From: Burkholderiales bacterium
GTDB lineage: Bacteria > Pseudomonadota > Gammaproteobacteria > Burkholderiales > Ga0077523
DNA length: 54,689 bases
Direction: 5' to 3'
NCBI GenBank assembly: GCA_019747905.1
Contig: JAIEQG010000114.1
Span: 1 to 54,689 of the forward strand
The notes under the pieces: generated by a model
The model's input: the letters and a program-made list of their open reading frames with translations, nothing else
What the model was told of the DNA's origin: nothing
The model's database searches: none
Shown here: in pieces, positions 16,706 to 25,781 of the stretch
How the letters are laid out: every line of letters starts with the position of its first letter
Position numbering within the stretch: the first letter of the stretch is position 1
Program-made: the position numbers and the translations under genes

Positions 16706-17818
16706 TCAGCCGGCGGCGCCGAGCCACGGTCGTTCGATGGTGAAGCTCGAGCGCCAGCCGCCGGTGGTGTCGAATCGATGGGTCACGGTCTCGATGCGAT
16801 AGACGCCGTTGAACAGCCCGCCGGCGCCGCGCAGTTCGACGCGCCGGCCCGGCAGGGCTTCACGGACCTCACCCAGCGAGGCGATGCCTCGCGCGAACGT
16901 GCGTGCGCGGTCGGCGAAGGAAACGGCAGCAGCCGTCTGGGTATCGGCGGCCGAGACCAGGGCGGGTGAGCCTTCGAAACGTTCCACCACGCCGAAAGCC
17001 GTGGCGCGAATCGCCGTGCCGATTGTTCCCCCCGCGCCGACTTCACCCGCCACCGACTTCCCTTCCGCCGTGGCCGATGTCGCCGCCTTGTCGGCGACGT
17101 TCCAGCCACGCGCCTGAACTCGCGTCGATTGACCGCGCGCGTCCGCCTGGATGCGCAGGTCACGCAGGTTGCCTCCGGCTTCGAGCACGATGGCGGCCTC
17201 GCGGCCGCCGGGGTTCCGGGCTGCGCGCAGGCGTCCGGTGGCGTCGATCCAGCAGTAAGCATCTGCCGCACCGAGACACGCCTGCAGGAACGCGAGATCG
17301 CTCTCCCCGGCCTGTGCGATGACCGAGCGCTTCGGACCGCTCATGTCGATCTGGGCACGCAGGCCGTGGTCGGCGGCGATGCGCTGTATCACGTCGGCAT
17401 CGGTCGCATCGGCGAAGCTGCGAAAGGCGTTGCGCTCCCACAGGGCCGCGAGCGCATCTTCGCTGGTCACGCGGATGCACGGCGGCGCGTTCTCGGGAAA
17501 GTCGCCGGCAAGCGCCGCGATGCGGCCGTGAAACAGCGCACCGTGATCGATGCTCACGGTGAACCCCTTGCCGAAATCGAGCAGCTGCCGTCCGAAATGG
17601 AGATAGCCCACGCCGGTCGCCGTCGTACCCCAGTTCGAGAACGTGGCGACACAGGTGGACGGCATGCTGCGGCGGTGCTCGATGACGCAGTCGATCAATC
17701 CCGCCTGCAGTTCGCTCGACTCCTGCCCGTCGATCTTCAGCTTGATGGACGGTGCAAGTACGGCGACGGCCTGCGGCTTCACCGGCAGGGCGGTGGTCGT
17801 GATCGAGCTGAGCGCCAT
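16706..17818 (-). CDS. Phage late-control gene D / gp27-like hub protein
   Basis: Hub protein of the phage gpD / VgrG gp27 family, 370 aa. ATG at 17818 has an excellent GAGGAG Shine-Dalgarno; a frame open to 17884 was not used. Family landmarks are an N-terminal beta-barrel segment (IKLKIDGQESSELQAGLIDC), the mid-protein FADATDADVIQRIAADHGL and AGESDLAFLQACLG patterns, and a C-terminal strand region (GVYRIETVTHRFD...GWRSSFTIERP). In VgrG proteins this domain is fused to the gp5 spike; here they are separate adjacent genes, as in P2-like phages and extracellular contractile injection systems. The rest of such a cluster is absent locally. Confidence 0.85.
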   Translation of the reverse strand: MALSSITTTALPVKPQAVAVLAPSIKLKIDGQESSELQAGLIDCVIEHRRSMPSTCVATFSNWGTTATGVGYLHFGRQLLDFGKGFTVSIDHGALFHGRIAALAGDFPENAPPCIRVTSEDALAALWERNAFRSFADATDADVIQRIAADHGLRAQIDMSGPKRSVIAQAGESDLAFLQACLGAADAYCWIDATGRLRAARNPGGREAAIVLEAGGNLRDLRIQADARGQSTRVQARGWNVADKAATSATAEGKSVAGEVGAGGTIGTAIRATAFGVVERFEGSPALVSAADTQTAAAVSFADRARTFARGIASLGEVREALPGRRVELRGAGGLFNGVYRIETVTHRFDTTGGWRSSFTIERPWLGAAG

Positions 17819-17884
17819 GGGGTTCTCCTCGGGGTCGCACTTTGGATGCGGTCGGACATCGGTACTGTACTGCGGCGCACTCAT

Positions 17885-18006
17885 GCAACGGCGCCCCCAC
17901 CCTCACCCTCCCCCGGCTACGCCGGGGGAGGGAACGTACAGCTCCTTCCCCCAGCTCTACAGCTCCTTCCCCCAGCTTTGCTGGGGGAAGGTTGGGATGG
18001 GGGCCA
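17885..18006. repeat. Composite palindromic repeat cluster
   Basis: In order: CCCCCACCCTCACCCTCCCCCGG with its own hairpin (to about 17932), a truncated CTCCTTCCCCCAGCTCTACAG copy, then a complete forward unit with TTT loop ending TTGGGATGGGGGC (about 17960-18003). It ends 3 bp before the AsmA-family stop codon on the minus strand. The mixture of full and truncated copies suggests repeated local insertion or copying. Confidence 0.75.
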
Positions 18007-18007
18007 G

Positions 18008-21000
18008 CTATTGCGCCTGCGTCCCGCCCCCCGTCGCCGGCAGCAGCTTCGTCGGCAGCTTGAGAGTCCGCGCGAAGATGCCGGTCAGTTCCGACGTGAT
18101 GGCCGATGGTCCGAGCGGCACCACGAGCGGACTGCGAATGTCGCCGCTCACCCCCACCGGAATGCTGGTGAGCGCTCCGCCGAACACGTAACCCACGATG
18201 GGCAGCTTGCGCACCAGACGATCGATGCGGCCGAAGGGTGCCACGAGTACCGTGAGCCGCGACTTGTCGCCGGTGAGATCCACCGAGCCGTTGGCGGCCA
18301 GTCCGAGCGCCGGGCTGTCGAGCGCAGCCTCCTCGACCGCGAAAGCCCCCTTGCCGAAGGCGCCGCGCAGATCGAGCTTCTTGTACTCGAACCCCTCGCC
18401 GCTTACCTTGGTGCCTTTCTTGAGGACGCTGGTCACGCTCTTCAGCGAGAGGATGTTGCCGAGCAAGGCGAACTTCCGGATCTCGCCATCGCGGGCATGC
18501 AGTTGCACCGGACCTTCCAGTGCGTGGATCAGTTCCTTCGGGTTGCCCTTGGCCCGCAGCTTCGCGTTCAGATCGAAAATGCCGGTCAGCACCAGTTTGT
18601 CCTGCCCGAAACAACGCGATACACCCGTGAGTTCCTGCCCCTGGGCCGAGAGCACCACGGCCGCGTCCACTTCGCCGGGCACCGCCACCAGCGAGAACGG
18701 AAAGGCGATGCCGCACAGGTTCGCGTCGGACACATTCATCTGCGCCCGCTCCGGCTCGAGCACGAGATCCGCGCGCACGGGTTCGACCCGATAGGTGCGC
18801 CATTGCAGGAAGCCGGCGCGCACCGCGAGAGTACCCGTCACCCGCAAGGGCCAGATCTTCGAGGGAACGGCTTCTTCCCCTGCAGCGTCGCGAGGCACTT
18901 CGGAACCGGCGTCCGACTTCGGTGCCGGCAGCAAGGCATCGATCACGACGCCGGGCGACTCCACTTCCGCCTTGATGGACGCCCCGTAGGCCCGTCGCTC
19001 GATCTCGCCGCGCAAGGTGGCTTTCTGCTCGTTCAAGTCCACTTTCAGTTCGCGTACGCGCAACTTCTGGCCGGTACCTTCCACGTCCACGCGCTCGAGC
19101 TTGAGCGGTACGGGGAGCAACCGGGCCAGGTCGATGTTCTCGGCCAGCACGCGGCCGTGTGCTTCCGCACGGCCTTCGAGGTCGCGGTCGAGCGTGACGC
19201 GCAGATCGCCCTGCAGCTTGCCGCCGTAGTCGCGCGCCGCGTACTGCAACAGTGCGGCCACGCTGCGGCTTGCCAGGGCACCCGCGAACGTGATGTCGAT
19301 CAGGCGGCCGCGCGTGGCGGCGCTGAAGGTCGCATCGCTGGCGTCGTCCTTGATGGCGAGCCGGCGCAGATCGAGCGCGCCGCGCGCGAGGGCGATGTCG
19401 ATGCCGACGGCGGGCCCCTGGTCCACCCGGGCCTCCGCGGCGACGTCCAGTTTCCCGTCGCGCCATTGGATGCGTCGTGCAGCCAGACTGATCGGCGTGG
19501 CTGGCACGACAGGCTGCGGCAACTGGAAGCGCTGCCAGATCCAGTCGATCAACGCATGGCCGATCACACCTGCGTCCACTCGCGCATCCACACGCCGCTT
19601 GTCGCTGCGGTAGGTATCGACCCGGCCCGACAGCATCGCCCTCGCATCCAGCATCCGCGCGCCGACACGCTCCACGAGCAGCGCGTCCGGCGTGATGCGG
19701 ATCGTTCCACCGTCGACCGCCGCGGCAGGCCATTCGGCCGTCTCGACCTTGATGTCGTGGGGCTCGATGCTCACGTCGAACGCGAGCGCTTCGGGTTTGT
19801 CGAGGCGGCCCTGCACGCCGCTCAGCGTGACCGTCGCACGGCCGCCGATGCTCGTGATCGGCTGCAGGCTGCTGGCGAGTGCCTTCTGGCTGCGCAGCCA
19901 TCGATACAGTTCGTCCACGGCCACGGCGACCCGCGCGCCGCCCGCCCTCACCGACGGCGGTCCACCCAGGGAGATCTCGCCGCCGCCTTGCGACAGCACG
20001 ATGGGGCCGGCGCTGCCGTGCAGTCCGCTGAGCGCCACGCGCGCAGGCGAAGCTTCGACACGGCCTTGCTCGAGCGCGATCGGCCACGGCACCTGTGCGA
20101 CCCGGACCACGGCGTCCGATCGCGCGATGGCGACCTTCGCGCTCCACTGCTTGTCGCGCAATGCGAACGACGCGTGCCCTTGCGCGGCGCCGCGGGCAGA
20201 TCGGATCATCGCCAGGGACGCGCGCTGCTGCCGGGTGAGCAGCGGCCGAATGATCGCCAGCGCTTGCGGCAAATCGAGCGCGAAGGCGGTCTGCGAATCA
20301 ACGTGCAGATCCTCGAGGCCGAGTTCGAACGTGGCGCCGTTCACCCGCGATGGCCCGAGCTTCGCCTCCGCCGAGTTCACCTTCAACACCCCGCCGCTCA
20401 ACTCCACCTTGCCTCCGACGCCACTCACCTCCTGCTCGATCACGGGCACCAGCATCGTTCCGCCATCGAGCCGCAGGCCGGCATTCGCGTTGCGCCAGTC
20501 GAACAGCGTCGCGAAAGTGTCGGAGGCTGCGGCAAAGCGCATGTCCGTGACCCTGCCGCCGCGGATCCGTCCGACGTAGTCGCGGATCACGGGTTGATCG
20601 TCCAGCATCGCCAGGGCGGCATCGCGCAACCGCGTGAGATCGACCGAGTCCACTTCCACGCTGAACTGCGGCTGATGGTTCGCGCCGACCAGCCGCAATC
20701 TGCTGCGAGCCGACGGCACCATGTCGCCGAGGTGGATGTCGGTCAGGGTCACTTCGATGTCGGCACCCCGCATCGCCGCGACGGCGTTGACGCGAGCTTC
20801 GGCCACGTCGACAAAGCGCTCGCCGCGCCGCACCCGGGTCCGGGGTGCGTCCAGGCCCACCGCGAGGTCGAAAGAACTGCGACCGTCGGTACCGGCCTTC
20901 ACGTGCAGGCCCACGGTCGGAATCTCGACGGCTGGTTGCACGCCGGCGAGCAGGCGATCCAGCACGTTCTGCGGCTTCAACCCGGATGCATCGGCCGCCG

Positions 21001-21643
21001 CCCGCGCCTTGAGATCGGCATAGTCGAGCCGCAGGTTGATGCTCACGCGATCCCAATAGGTGCCACTCATCACGCCGTCCAAGGCCACGCCGGTGCCGTC
21101 GGTGCGCACGTTCAGATTCATGTCGGTCGCGCCGATCGGCGGCAACCCCGGCGCAATGACCTCCAGGCGGCCGTCCCGCAGCGACAACGTCGTTTCGGGG
21201 GCGATCTCGCGCAGGACCTGCGCCAGCGGTTCCGCGATGCCGCGATAGATCTCGATCGGGCTCTTCGGCGGCGCATCCGCAGCCGGTTTCGCGGCCGGAA
21301 TAGTGAGCCGCAGCACCGGCCGTGCGATGACCACGGAACTGATCTCCGCGCGCCCGAACACGAGCGGCCGCAGCCGCAGTTCCAGTTCCACCGCGTCGAC
21401 GGTGCCATCGAGCACGCCGGGGATCGCGACGCGGGCCCCCTCCAGGACTGCGCGCGGCATCGGAAACAGCCGGACGTCGAGCGCGGACCACGTGACGGAT
21501 CCGTTCACCGCCTGCGACACCTGGCGCTCCACCTGCGCCCGCACCGCGGGCAGGTCGATGAGCCAGGGCAGCGCCAGCAGCAGTCCGGTGATCAGGGCGA
21601 CCGTGCCCGCCAGCAGGCCGATCGCCCAGCGCAGCCCTACCAC
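18008..21643 (-). CDS. AsmA-family giant membrane-anchored periplasmic protein
   Basis: About 1211 aa from a GTG start at 21643. One N-terminal TM helix (LRWAIGLLAGTVALITGLLL) is followed by the AsmA N-terminal domain (VRAQVERQVSQAVNGSVTWSALDVRLFPMPRAVLEG). Then come hundreds of residues of repeating amphipathic beta-strands, and an AsmA-like C-terminal domain (RIDRLVRKLPIVGYVFGGALTSIPVGVSGD). Large AsmA-like proteins (YhdP, TamB, YdbH) form beta-grooves that move phospholipids from inner to outer membrane, and that is the likely general role. The frame is open to a GTG at 21715, but that would bury the TM helix 24 residues in. No Shine-Dalgarno supports either start. It is followed by the repeat cluster. 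Confidence 0.85.
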   Translation of the reverse strand: MVGLRWAIGLLAGTVALITGLLLALPWLIDLPAVRAQVERQVSQAVNGSVTWSALDVRLFPMPRAVLEGARVAIPGVLDGTVDAVELELRLRPLVFGRAEISSVVIARPVLRLTIPAAKPAADAPPKSPIEIYRGIAEPLAQVLREIAPETTLSLRDGRLEVIAPGLPPIGATDMNLNVRTDGTGVALDGVMSGTYWDRVSINLRLDYADLKARAAADASGLKPQNVLDRLLAGVQPAVEIPTVGLHVKAGTDGRSSFDLAVGLDAPRTRVRRGERFVDVAEARVNAVAAMRGADIEVTLTDIHLGDMVPSARSRLRLVGANHQPQFSVEVDSVDLTRLRDAALAMLDDQPVIRDYVGRIRGGRVTDMRFAAASDTFATLFDWRNANAGLRLDGGTMLVPVIEQEVSGVGGKVELSGGVLKVNSAEAKLGPSRVNGATFELGLEDLHVDSQTAFALDLPQALAIIRPLLTRQQRASLAMIRSARGAAQGHASFALRDKQWSAKVAIARSDAVVRVAQVPWPIALEQGRVEASPARVALSGLHGSAGPIVLSQGGGEISLGGPPSVRAGGARVAVAVDELYRWLRSQKALASSLQPITSIGGRATVTLSGVQGRLDKPEALAFDVSIEPHDIKVETAEWPAAAVDGGTIRITPDALLVERVGARMLDARAMLSGRVDTYRSDKRRVDARVDAGVIGHALIDWIWQRFQLPQPVVPATPISLAARRIQWRDGKLDVAAEARVDQGPAVGIDIALARGALDLRRLAIKDDASDATFSAATRGRLIDITFAGALASRSVAALLQYAARDYGGKLQGDLRVTLDRDLEGRAEAHGRVLAENIDLARLLPVPLKLERVDVEGTGQKLRVRELKVDLNEQKATLRGEIERRAYGASIKAEVESPGVVIDALLPAPKSDAGSEVPRDAAGEEAVPSKIWPLRVTGTLAVRAGFLQWRTYRVEPVRADLVLEPERAQMNVSDANLCGIAFPFSLVAVPGEVDAAVVLSAQGQELTGVSRCFGQDKLVLTGIFDLNAKLRAKGNPKELIHALEGPVQLHARDGEIRKFALLGNILSLKSVTSVLKKGTKVSGEGFEYKKLDLRGAFGKGAFAVEEAALDSPALGLAANGSVDLTGDKSRLTVLVAPFGRIDRLVRKLPIVGYVFGGALTSIPVGVSGDIRSPLVVPLGPSAITSELTGIFARTLKLPTKLLPATGGGTQAQ

Positions 21644-21758
21644 TTCAACGATTGGCGACGGTGCATGCCGCACTGGCGACCATGAGTGAGAGACGCCATG
21701 CAGGAAGGATAGCACCCCGGTATCGGCCGGGACGCAGACGCACGCCCGCTACGCCCTG

Positions 21759-22886
21759 CTATCGCAACGGAAATTCCACGTGCTTGATGTAGACGATCTT
21801 CCCGTTGTCGTTCTTCACCACGTGGTACCCGTGCAGCCCGTCGCCGAATTCGTCGAACTCGTAGCGTCCCTGGACACCCTGATAGCCCTTGATGGCGAGG
21901 ATCGCCTTGCGCACTGCTTCGGGTTCCGTGCTGCCGGCGGCTTTGATCGCCATGACGAGGACGTTGAGCGCGTCGTAGGCCCAACTCGCGTAGGTGTCGG
22001 GCGTGAGGTCGTAACGCTCGCGGTACTTCCGGGTAAACGCGCGCGTCGTGTCGCTCGCTTCCGTCGTGAAGTCGGTGATGGCGTACGAGCCGTGCAGCGC
22101 CGCGCCCGCGAGATTGAGTGCCGTCACCGATATGGTAGTGGGCGAACCGACCCACGTGATGTTCACGCCGAGCTGGCGCATCTGCTTCGCGAAGATGCCC
22201 TGGTCGGGCGAATTGGTCATGTACGTGCCCATCACTTCCGCGCCTGATTTCTTCACGGCCAGCACGATGGGCGTGAAGTCCTGGGAGTTGTTGGTGTAGC
22301 CCTGGACGAGCACCGGTTCCACGCCCAGCGTCTTGAGTGCCGCCACCAGGGCGGTCTTGCCGCCGGTGCCGAAGGCATCCGTGGAATGCACGATGGCCCA
22401 CTTCCGCAGCTTCAAGGTGTTCACGCCGAAATCCGCGATCACGCGCGACGAGTAGGTGTCGTTGGGTCGGGCCCGGAACACCCAGCGATTGTTCATGTGC
22501 GTGAGGCCCGGCTCGCTGCCGCCGATCATCGTGGGAATCCCCGCCTTGGCGATGGTCGGGGCAATGGCCTGGATCTGCGTGCTGCGGATCGGGCCGATGA
22601 TGCCGGCCAGCCCGCCTTCGCTCACGAGCCGGGAAAACGCGAGCACCGTGCCGGGATTCGTGCTCGCATTGTCCTCGATCCGCAGCTCGAGCCGCTTGCC
22701 CAGCACGCCGCCACCCTTGTTGATCTCGTCCACCGCGAGCTTGAGGCCGTTGACGGTGAACAACCCGCCTTCGGCCTGGGGGCCGGTGATCTCGTTGACC
22801 ACTCCGATCTTCAGCGTGTCGGCGGCCTCGATGGATGCACTGAAGTACACGCTCGAAAACACCAGGGCTGCCAGGACTCGTCCCAT
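21759..22886 (-). CDS. ABC transporter periplasmic substrate-binding protein (LivJ-like)
   Basis: Periplasmic binding protein of the branched-chain amino acid/amide type, 375 aa. The ATG at 22886 has a GAGGGAG Shine-Dalgarno and gives a Sec signal peptide ending ASIEA-ADT. Family features are LKIGVVNEITGPQAEGG, GLKLAVDEINKGGGVLG and GIIGPIRSTQIQAIAP. No permease or ATPase genes are next to it, so it relies on a remote transporter or a different partner. It follows an amidase gene by 53 bp on the same strand, so the ligand may be an amide or its product; that link is inference. The same frame stays open far upstream through the amidase region, but that is an artefact of high GC. Confidence 0.92.
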   Translation of the reverse strand: MGRVLAALVFSSVYFSASIEAADTLKIGVVNEITGPQAEGGLFTVNGLKLAVDEINKGGGVLGKRLELRIEDNASTNPGTVLAFSRLVSEGGLAGIIGPIRSTQIQAIAPTIAKAGIPTMIGGSEPGLTHMNNRWVFRARPNDTYSSRVIADFGVNTLKLRKWAIVHSTDAFGTGGKTALVAALKTLGVEPVLVQGYTNNSQDFTPIVLAVKKSGAEVMGTYMTNSPDQGIFAKQMRQLGVNITWVGSPTTISVTALNLAGAALHGSYAITDFTTEASDTTRAFTRKYRERYDLTPDTYASWAYDALNVLVMAIKAAGSTEPEAVRKAILAIKGYQGVQGRYEFDEFGDGLHGYHVVKNDNGKIVYIKHVEFPLR

Positions 22887-22939
22887 GACTGATCTCCCTC
22901 GAGAAACGGACGCCATCGGACGATGGACGCGGACAGCGG

Positions 22940-24349
22940 CTACGGCAAGACGGGTCGCACCTGCGCCCAGGGCCGCACGGATTCGAACGCACGCGCCGCC
23001 TGCAGCACTCGCAGGTCCTGGAAGCGGCCGGCGACGATCTGGATGCCCACCGGCAAGCCCGCCGGGGTGAACCCGCACGGACAGGTGGCCGCCGGCAGCC
23101 ACGTGAGGTTGAACGGGTAGCTGAAACCGGCCCAGCGCAGCCAGTCCCAAGGGTGCTGCTCCCAATGTTCCGGAATCAACCGCGTGGCATCGAACGCCGC
23201 GACCGACAGCGATGGCGTCAGCAGCAGGTCGTAGCGCTGGAAGAACGCGTGCACCTTGTCGTAGTACTGCAACCGCTCGCCCTGCGCGCGGCAGTAGTCG
23301 GCGGCGGAGTATTTCATCCCATGCCGGGTCAATGCGACGAGCCCGGGGTCCAGCCGGTCCGCCCACTCGTCGAGCAGGTGACCGAGCATGCCGGCATAGC
23401 CGCCCGTGAACAGGACGTGCTCCATCTCGATCGGATCGCCCCACCCGGGATTGACCACCTCCACGTCGCATCCGAGTTCCTCGAATGCGCGCGCGGCCGA
23501 CTCGACGCTGGTGGCGACTTCGGCGTCCACGCGCAGGTACCCCAGGTCCGGACTGTAGGCCACCTTCAGGCCCGCGATCCCCTCGTCGAGCCGAGCGATG
23601 AAGTCGTCCGGCGGACTTTCCAGGCTGGCCATGTCGCGGTCGTCCGGGCCCGCCATGGCTTGCAGCATCAACGCTCCGTCCGCCACGGTCCGCGTGAGCG
23701 GCCCGACGTGCGAGATCGCGCCGTTGTTCGGCATGGGCCAGTACGGAATGCGGCCATACGAAGGTTTCAATCCGAACACGCCGCAAAACGCTGCCGGCAT
23801 GCGCACCGACCCCGCGCCGTCGGAGCCCTGGTGCAGCGGCGCGATGCCGGCCGCCGCGCACACGGCGGCACCGGCACTCGATCCGCCGGCATTCATGCCG
23901 TGCCGCCATGGGTTGTGCGTGATGCCGGTCACGGGACTGTCGCCGTTGCCCTTCCAGCCAAGCTCGGGCACGGTGGTCTTGCCGATCGCGATGGCGCCAG
24001 CGTCGCGCAGGCGCTCCACGTGCACATGATCGAAAGTGGGAACCCGGTCGCGATACAGGTTCGACCCGCCCATGGTGCGGATTCCCTTGGTCAGCGACAC
24101 GTCCTTGATGGTCGTGGGAATGCCATGCAACGGCCCGAGACGCTCCGAGCGCATCACCGCGGCCTCGGCCGCCCGCGCCTGCTCCATGGCGCTCTCGAAA
24201 GTGGGTGTGCAGATCGCGTTGAGCTGCGGTCCGAGCTTTTCCGCGCGGGCGATCGTCGCGCGCACGATCTCGACCGGCGACACCGCCTTGCTCCGGATCA
24301 TCCGCAGCAACTCCGTGGCCGGCGTGAAGCAGAGGTCTTCGTCGTTCAT
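22940..24349 (-). CDS. Amidase (amidase-signature family)
   Basis: Ser-cisSer-Lys hydrolase of 469 aa. The triad is visible: Lys82 (TTIKDVSL), Ser158 in GGSSAGAA and Ser181 in GSDGAGSVRMP, followed by AAFCGVFGLKPSYGRIP. It would hydrolyse a carboxamide to acid and ammonia; GatA is unlikely without gatB/gatC neighbours. The start at 24349 gives the standard N-terminus (MNDEDLCFTPATELLRMIRS); the frame remains open to 24646 without family features. It lies between a PhyH-type dioxygenase and a substrate-binding protein, all leftward, and is preceded by a strong hairpin at 24399-24432. Confidence 0.93.
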   Translation of the reverse strand: MNDEDLCFTPATELLRMIRSKAVSPVEIVRATIARAEKLGPQLNAICTPTFESAMEQARAAEAAVMRSERLGPLHGIPTTIKDVSLTKGIRTMGGSNLYRDRVPTFDHVHVERLRDAGAIAIGKTTVPELGWKGNGDSPVTGITHNPWRHGMNAGGSSAGAAVCAAAGIAPLHQGSDGAGSVRMPAAFCGVFGLKPSYGRIPYWPMPNNGAISHVGPLTRTVADGALMLQAMAGPDDRDMASLESPPDDFIARLDEGIAGLKVAYSPDLGYLRVDAEVATSVESAARAFEELGCDVEVVNPGWGDPIEMEHVLFTGGYAGMLGHLLDEWADRLDPGLVALTRHGMKYSAADYCRAQGERLQYYDKVHAFFQRYDLLLTPSLSVAAFDATRLIPEHWEQHPWDWLRWAGFSYPFNLTWLPAATCPCGFTPAGLPVGIQIVAGRFQDLRVLQAARAFESVRPWAQVRPVLP

Positions 24350-24398
24350 CGGGAAAACGGTGGTGTCCTTGGGGTACCGCACCGCGCACCGGCAACCC

Positions 24399-24432
24399 GG
24401 GGCGTCGCATCGCGCGAGCGATGCGACGCCCC
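24399..24432. terminator. Perfect 15-bp stem-loop just after the dioxygenase stop codon
   Basis: GGGGCGTCGCATCGC pairs perfectly with GCGATGCGACGCCCC across a 4-base loop (GCGA on the plus strand). It begins 5 bp past the PhyH stop codon and sits 50 bp upstream of the amidase start. There is no T-run, so it is either a weak terminator or a 3'-stabilising/attenuating structure within the transcript. Confidence 0.6.
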
Positions 24433-24437
24433 GCCGT

Positions 24438-25589
24438 TCAGATGGAAAGATCGAGCAGGTTGTAATCCTTGAGAGCCGCCCTGGCAGCGGCATCCCACCG
24501 ATAGGTCTCGCCCAGCTGGGGCCGGTAGGCGAACGGGGTTTCGTGCGGAAAGCGTTGTCGCCGTGCATCGATGGCGTAGCCGATCGCACGGGCGCGGCTG
24601 CGAATGCGCGCGTCGTCATAGACCGCCGGTGCATTGTGCAAGCCACCGCCCTTCACGCCGAGCACCGACTTGCGCCGATGGAAACCGAAGTTGAACGTGA
24701 CTCGCCAATCGGGGCTGGTATTCGCGAACGAACCATGCACCACCTGGCGGTTGGTGATGGCCACATCGCCGGGCGCGCAGAGGATGGGCACGGCATCGGG
24801 CAGCCGTTCGGTGCCGGCCGCGGCGACGAGCGCGCGAATGTCGACCCTGCCGGTCTTGTGCGAACCCGGAACGACCCACACGCCGTTGGCGGCCGTGCAG
24901 CCATAGAGCTGCGCCATGAAATTGAAGCCGTGGGAACCCTCGTCCCAGTCGGGACTGTCCCAGTGCGTGATGCCGTCCTGGTGCCAGGCCACCGAGGCGC
25001 CGCGCCCGGGTTCCTTGATGAAGATCGCTTCGTTGAACGGCGCGAAGTCGTCGCCGTTCACGGCCGCGGCCACCGCGAGCAGATGCGGGTGAGCGTAGGC
25101 GCGTACCGCCGCGTCGGAAAACTGCAGCGAACCGAGGATCAGGTAGACCACTTCGTCGGGTGCGTCCTGCGCGGCCTTCGGTTCGAACATCTTGACCGGA
25201 TGCCGGCCGCCGGCCAGTTCGGTACCGCCGAACGGATCGCCGAGCGGTCTCGCCCAGAACAGCGTGTTGGCTTCGAGATCCGCGCCGAGCGCAGGCCGGC
25301 CCCGGCGATCCACCGGCGAGCCGCGGTGGGCCGGCAGGCGCTCGAGGATGTCGAGCACGTCCGCTTCGATCTCGGCGAGTTCGTCCGCGCCGATCACGCC
25401 CTCGAAGACATAGAACCCGCAGCGCCAGTAGGCATCGAGGATGTCCTGATGTACCCGGCCGCCGGCATCGAACCGGATCGGACCGCGGTTGCCGAGGTCC
25501 GCCGCGCGCTTCGCGCCGGCCTCGCAGTACGCGCGCATCGCGGCCTCTTCCGGGCCGTAGTCGGCACTCCACTGTGATTCCGTTTGCAT
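24438..25589 (-). CDS. Phytanoyl-CoA dioxygenase (PhyH) family Fe(II)/2-oxoglutarate oxygenase
   Basis: Non-heme iron oxygenase, 383 aa from ATG 25589 (a GTG four codons upstream at 25601 is an alternative). The iron facial triad is His203-X-Asp205 (AWHQDGITHW) and His285 (NRQVVHGSF), and Arg296 (DWRVTFNFGFHRR) would bind 2-oxoglutarate. PhyH relatives hydroxylate small acids, CoA esters or antibiotic precursors; the substrate cannot be deduced here. It is the first gene of a leftward group with an amidase and a solute-binding protein, suggesting oxidation and hydrolysis of an imported amide-containing compound. It is divergent from a small lipoprotein gene across a 192-bp gap. Confidence 0.88.
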   Translation of the reverse strand: MQTESQWSADYGPEEAAMRAYCEAGAKRAADLGNRGPIRFDAGGRVHQDILDAYWRCGFYVFEGVIGADELAEIEADVLDILERLPAHRGSPVDRRGRPALGADLEANTLFWARPLGDPFGGTELAGGRHPVKMFEPKAAQDAPDEVVYLILGSLQFSDAAVRAYAHPHLLAVAAAVNGDDFAPFNEAIFIKEPGRGASVAWHQDGITHWDSPDWDEGSHGFNFMAQLYGCTAANGVWVVPGSHKTGRVDIRALVAAAGTERLPDAVPILCAPGDVAITNRQVVHGSFANTSPDWRVTFNFGFHRRKSVLGVKGGGLHNAPAVYDDARIRSRARAIGYAIDARRQRFPHETPFAYRPQLGETYRWDAAARAALKDYNLLDLSI

Positions 25590-25781
25590 CAGGTCCGTCA
25601 CCTTTTCACAGTTCCCGCGTCACTGGCAGCACGACGCCAAGATGCTCGGGCCGAATTGTACCGATTGCCTCGCAGGTCATTTGATGTCGGTCAAATCCGC
25701 TAACGGTAGACGATCAGTAAGGAGGCGAGCGCTACAGTGCAGCCGTTCGTCCCAGCCCCGAAGCAGAAAAGGAACTCCACG

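Noticed and set aside
17129..21685. 1518-codon open frame on the plus strand
   Set aside because: Antisense to the hub and AsmA genes, low-complexity Arg/His-rich, no start signal or domain.
21759..24410. 883-codon leftward frame that looks like an amidase-binding protein fusion
   Set aside because: Its N-terminal half is out of frame with the amidase and reads as low-complexity sequence. The binding protein has its own ribosome site and signal peptide at 22886.
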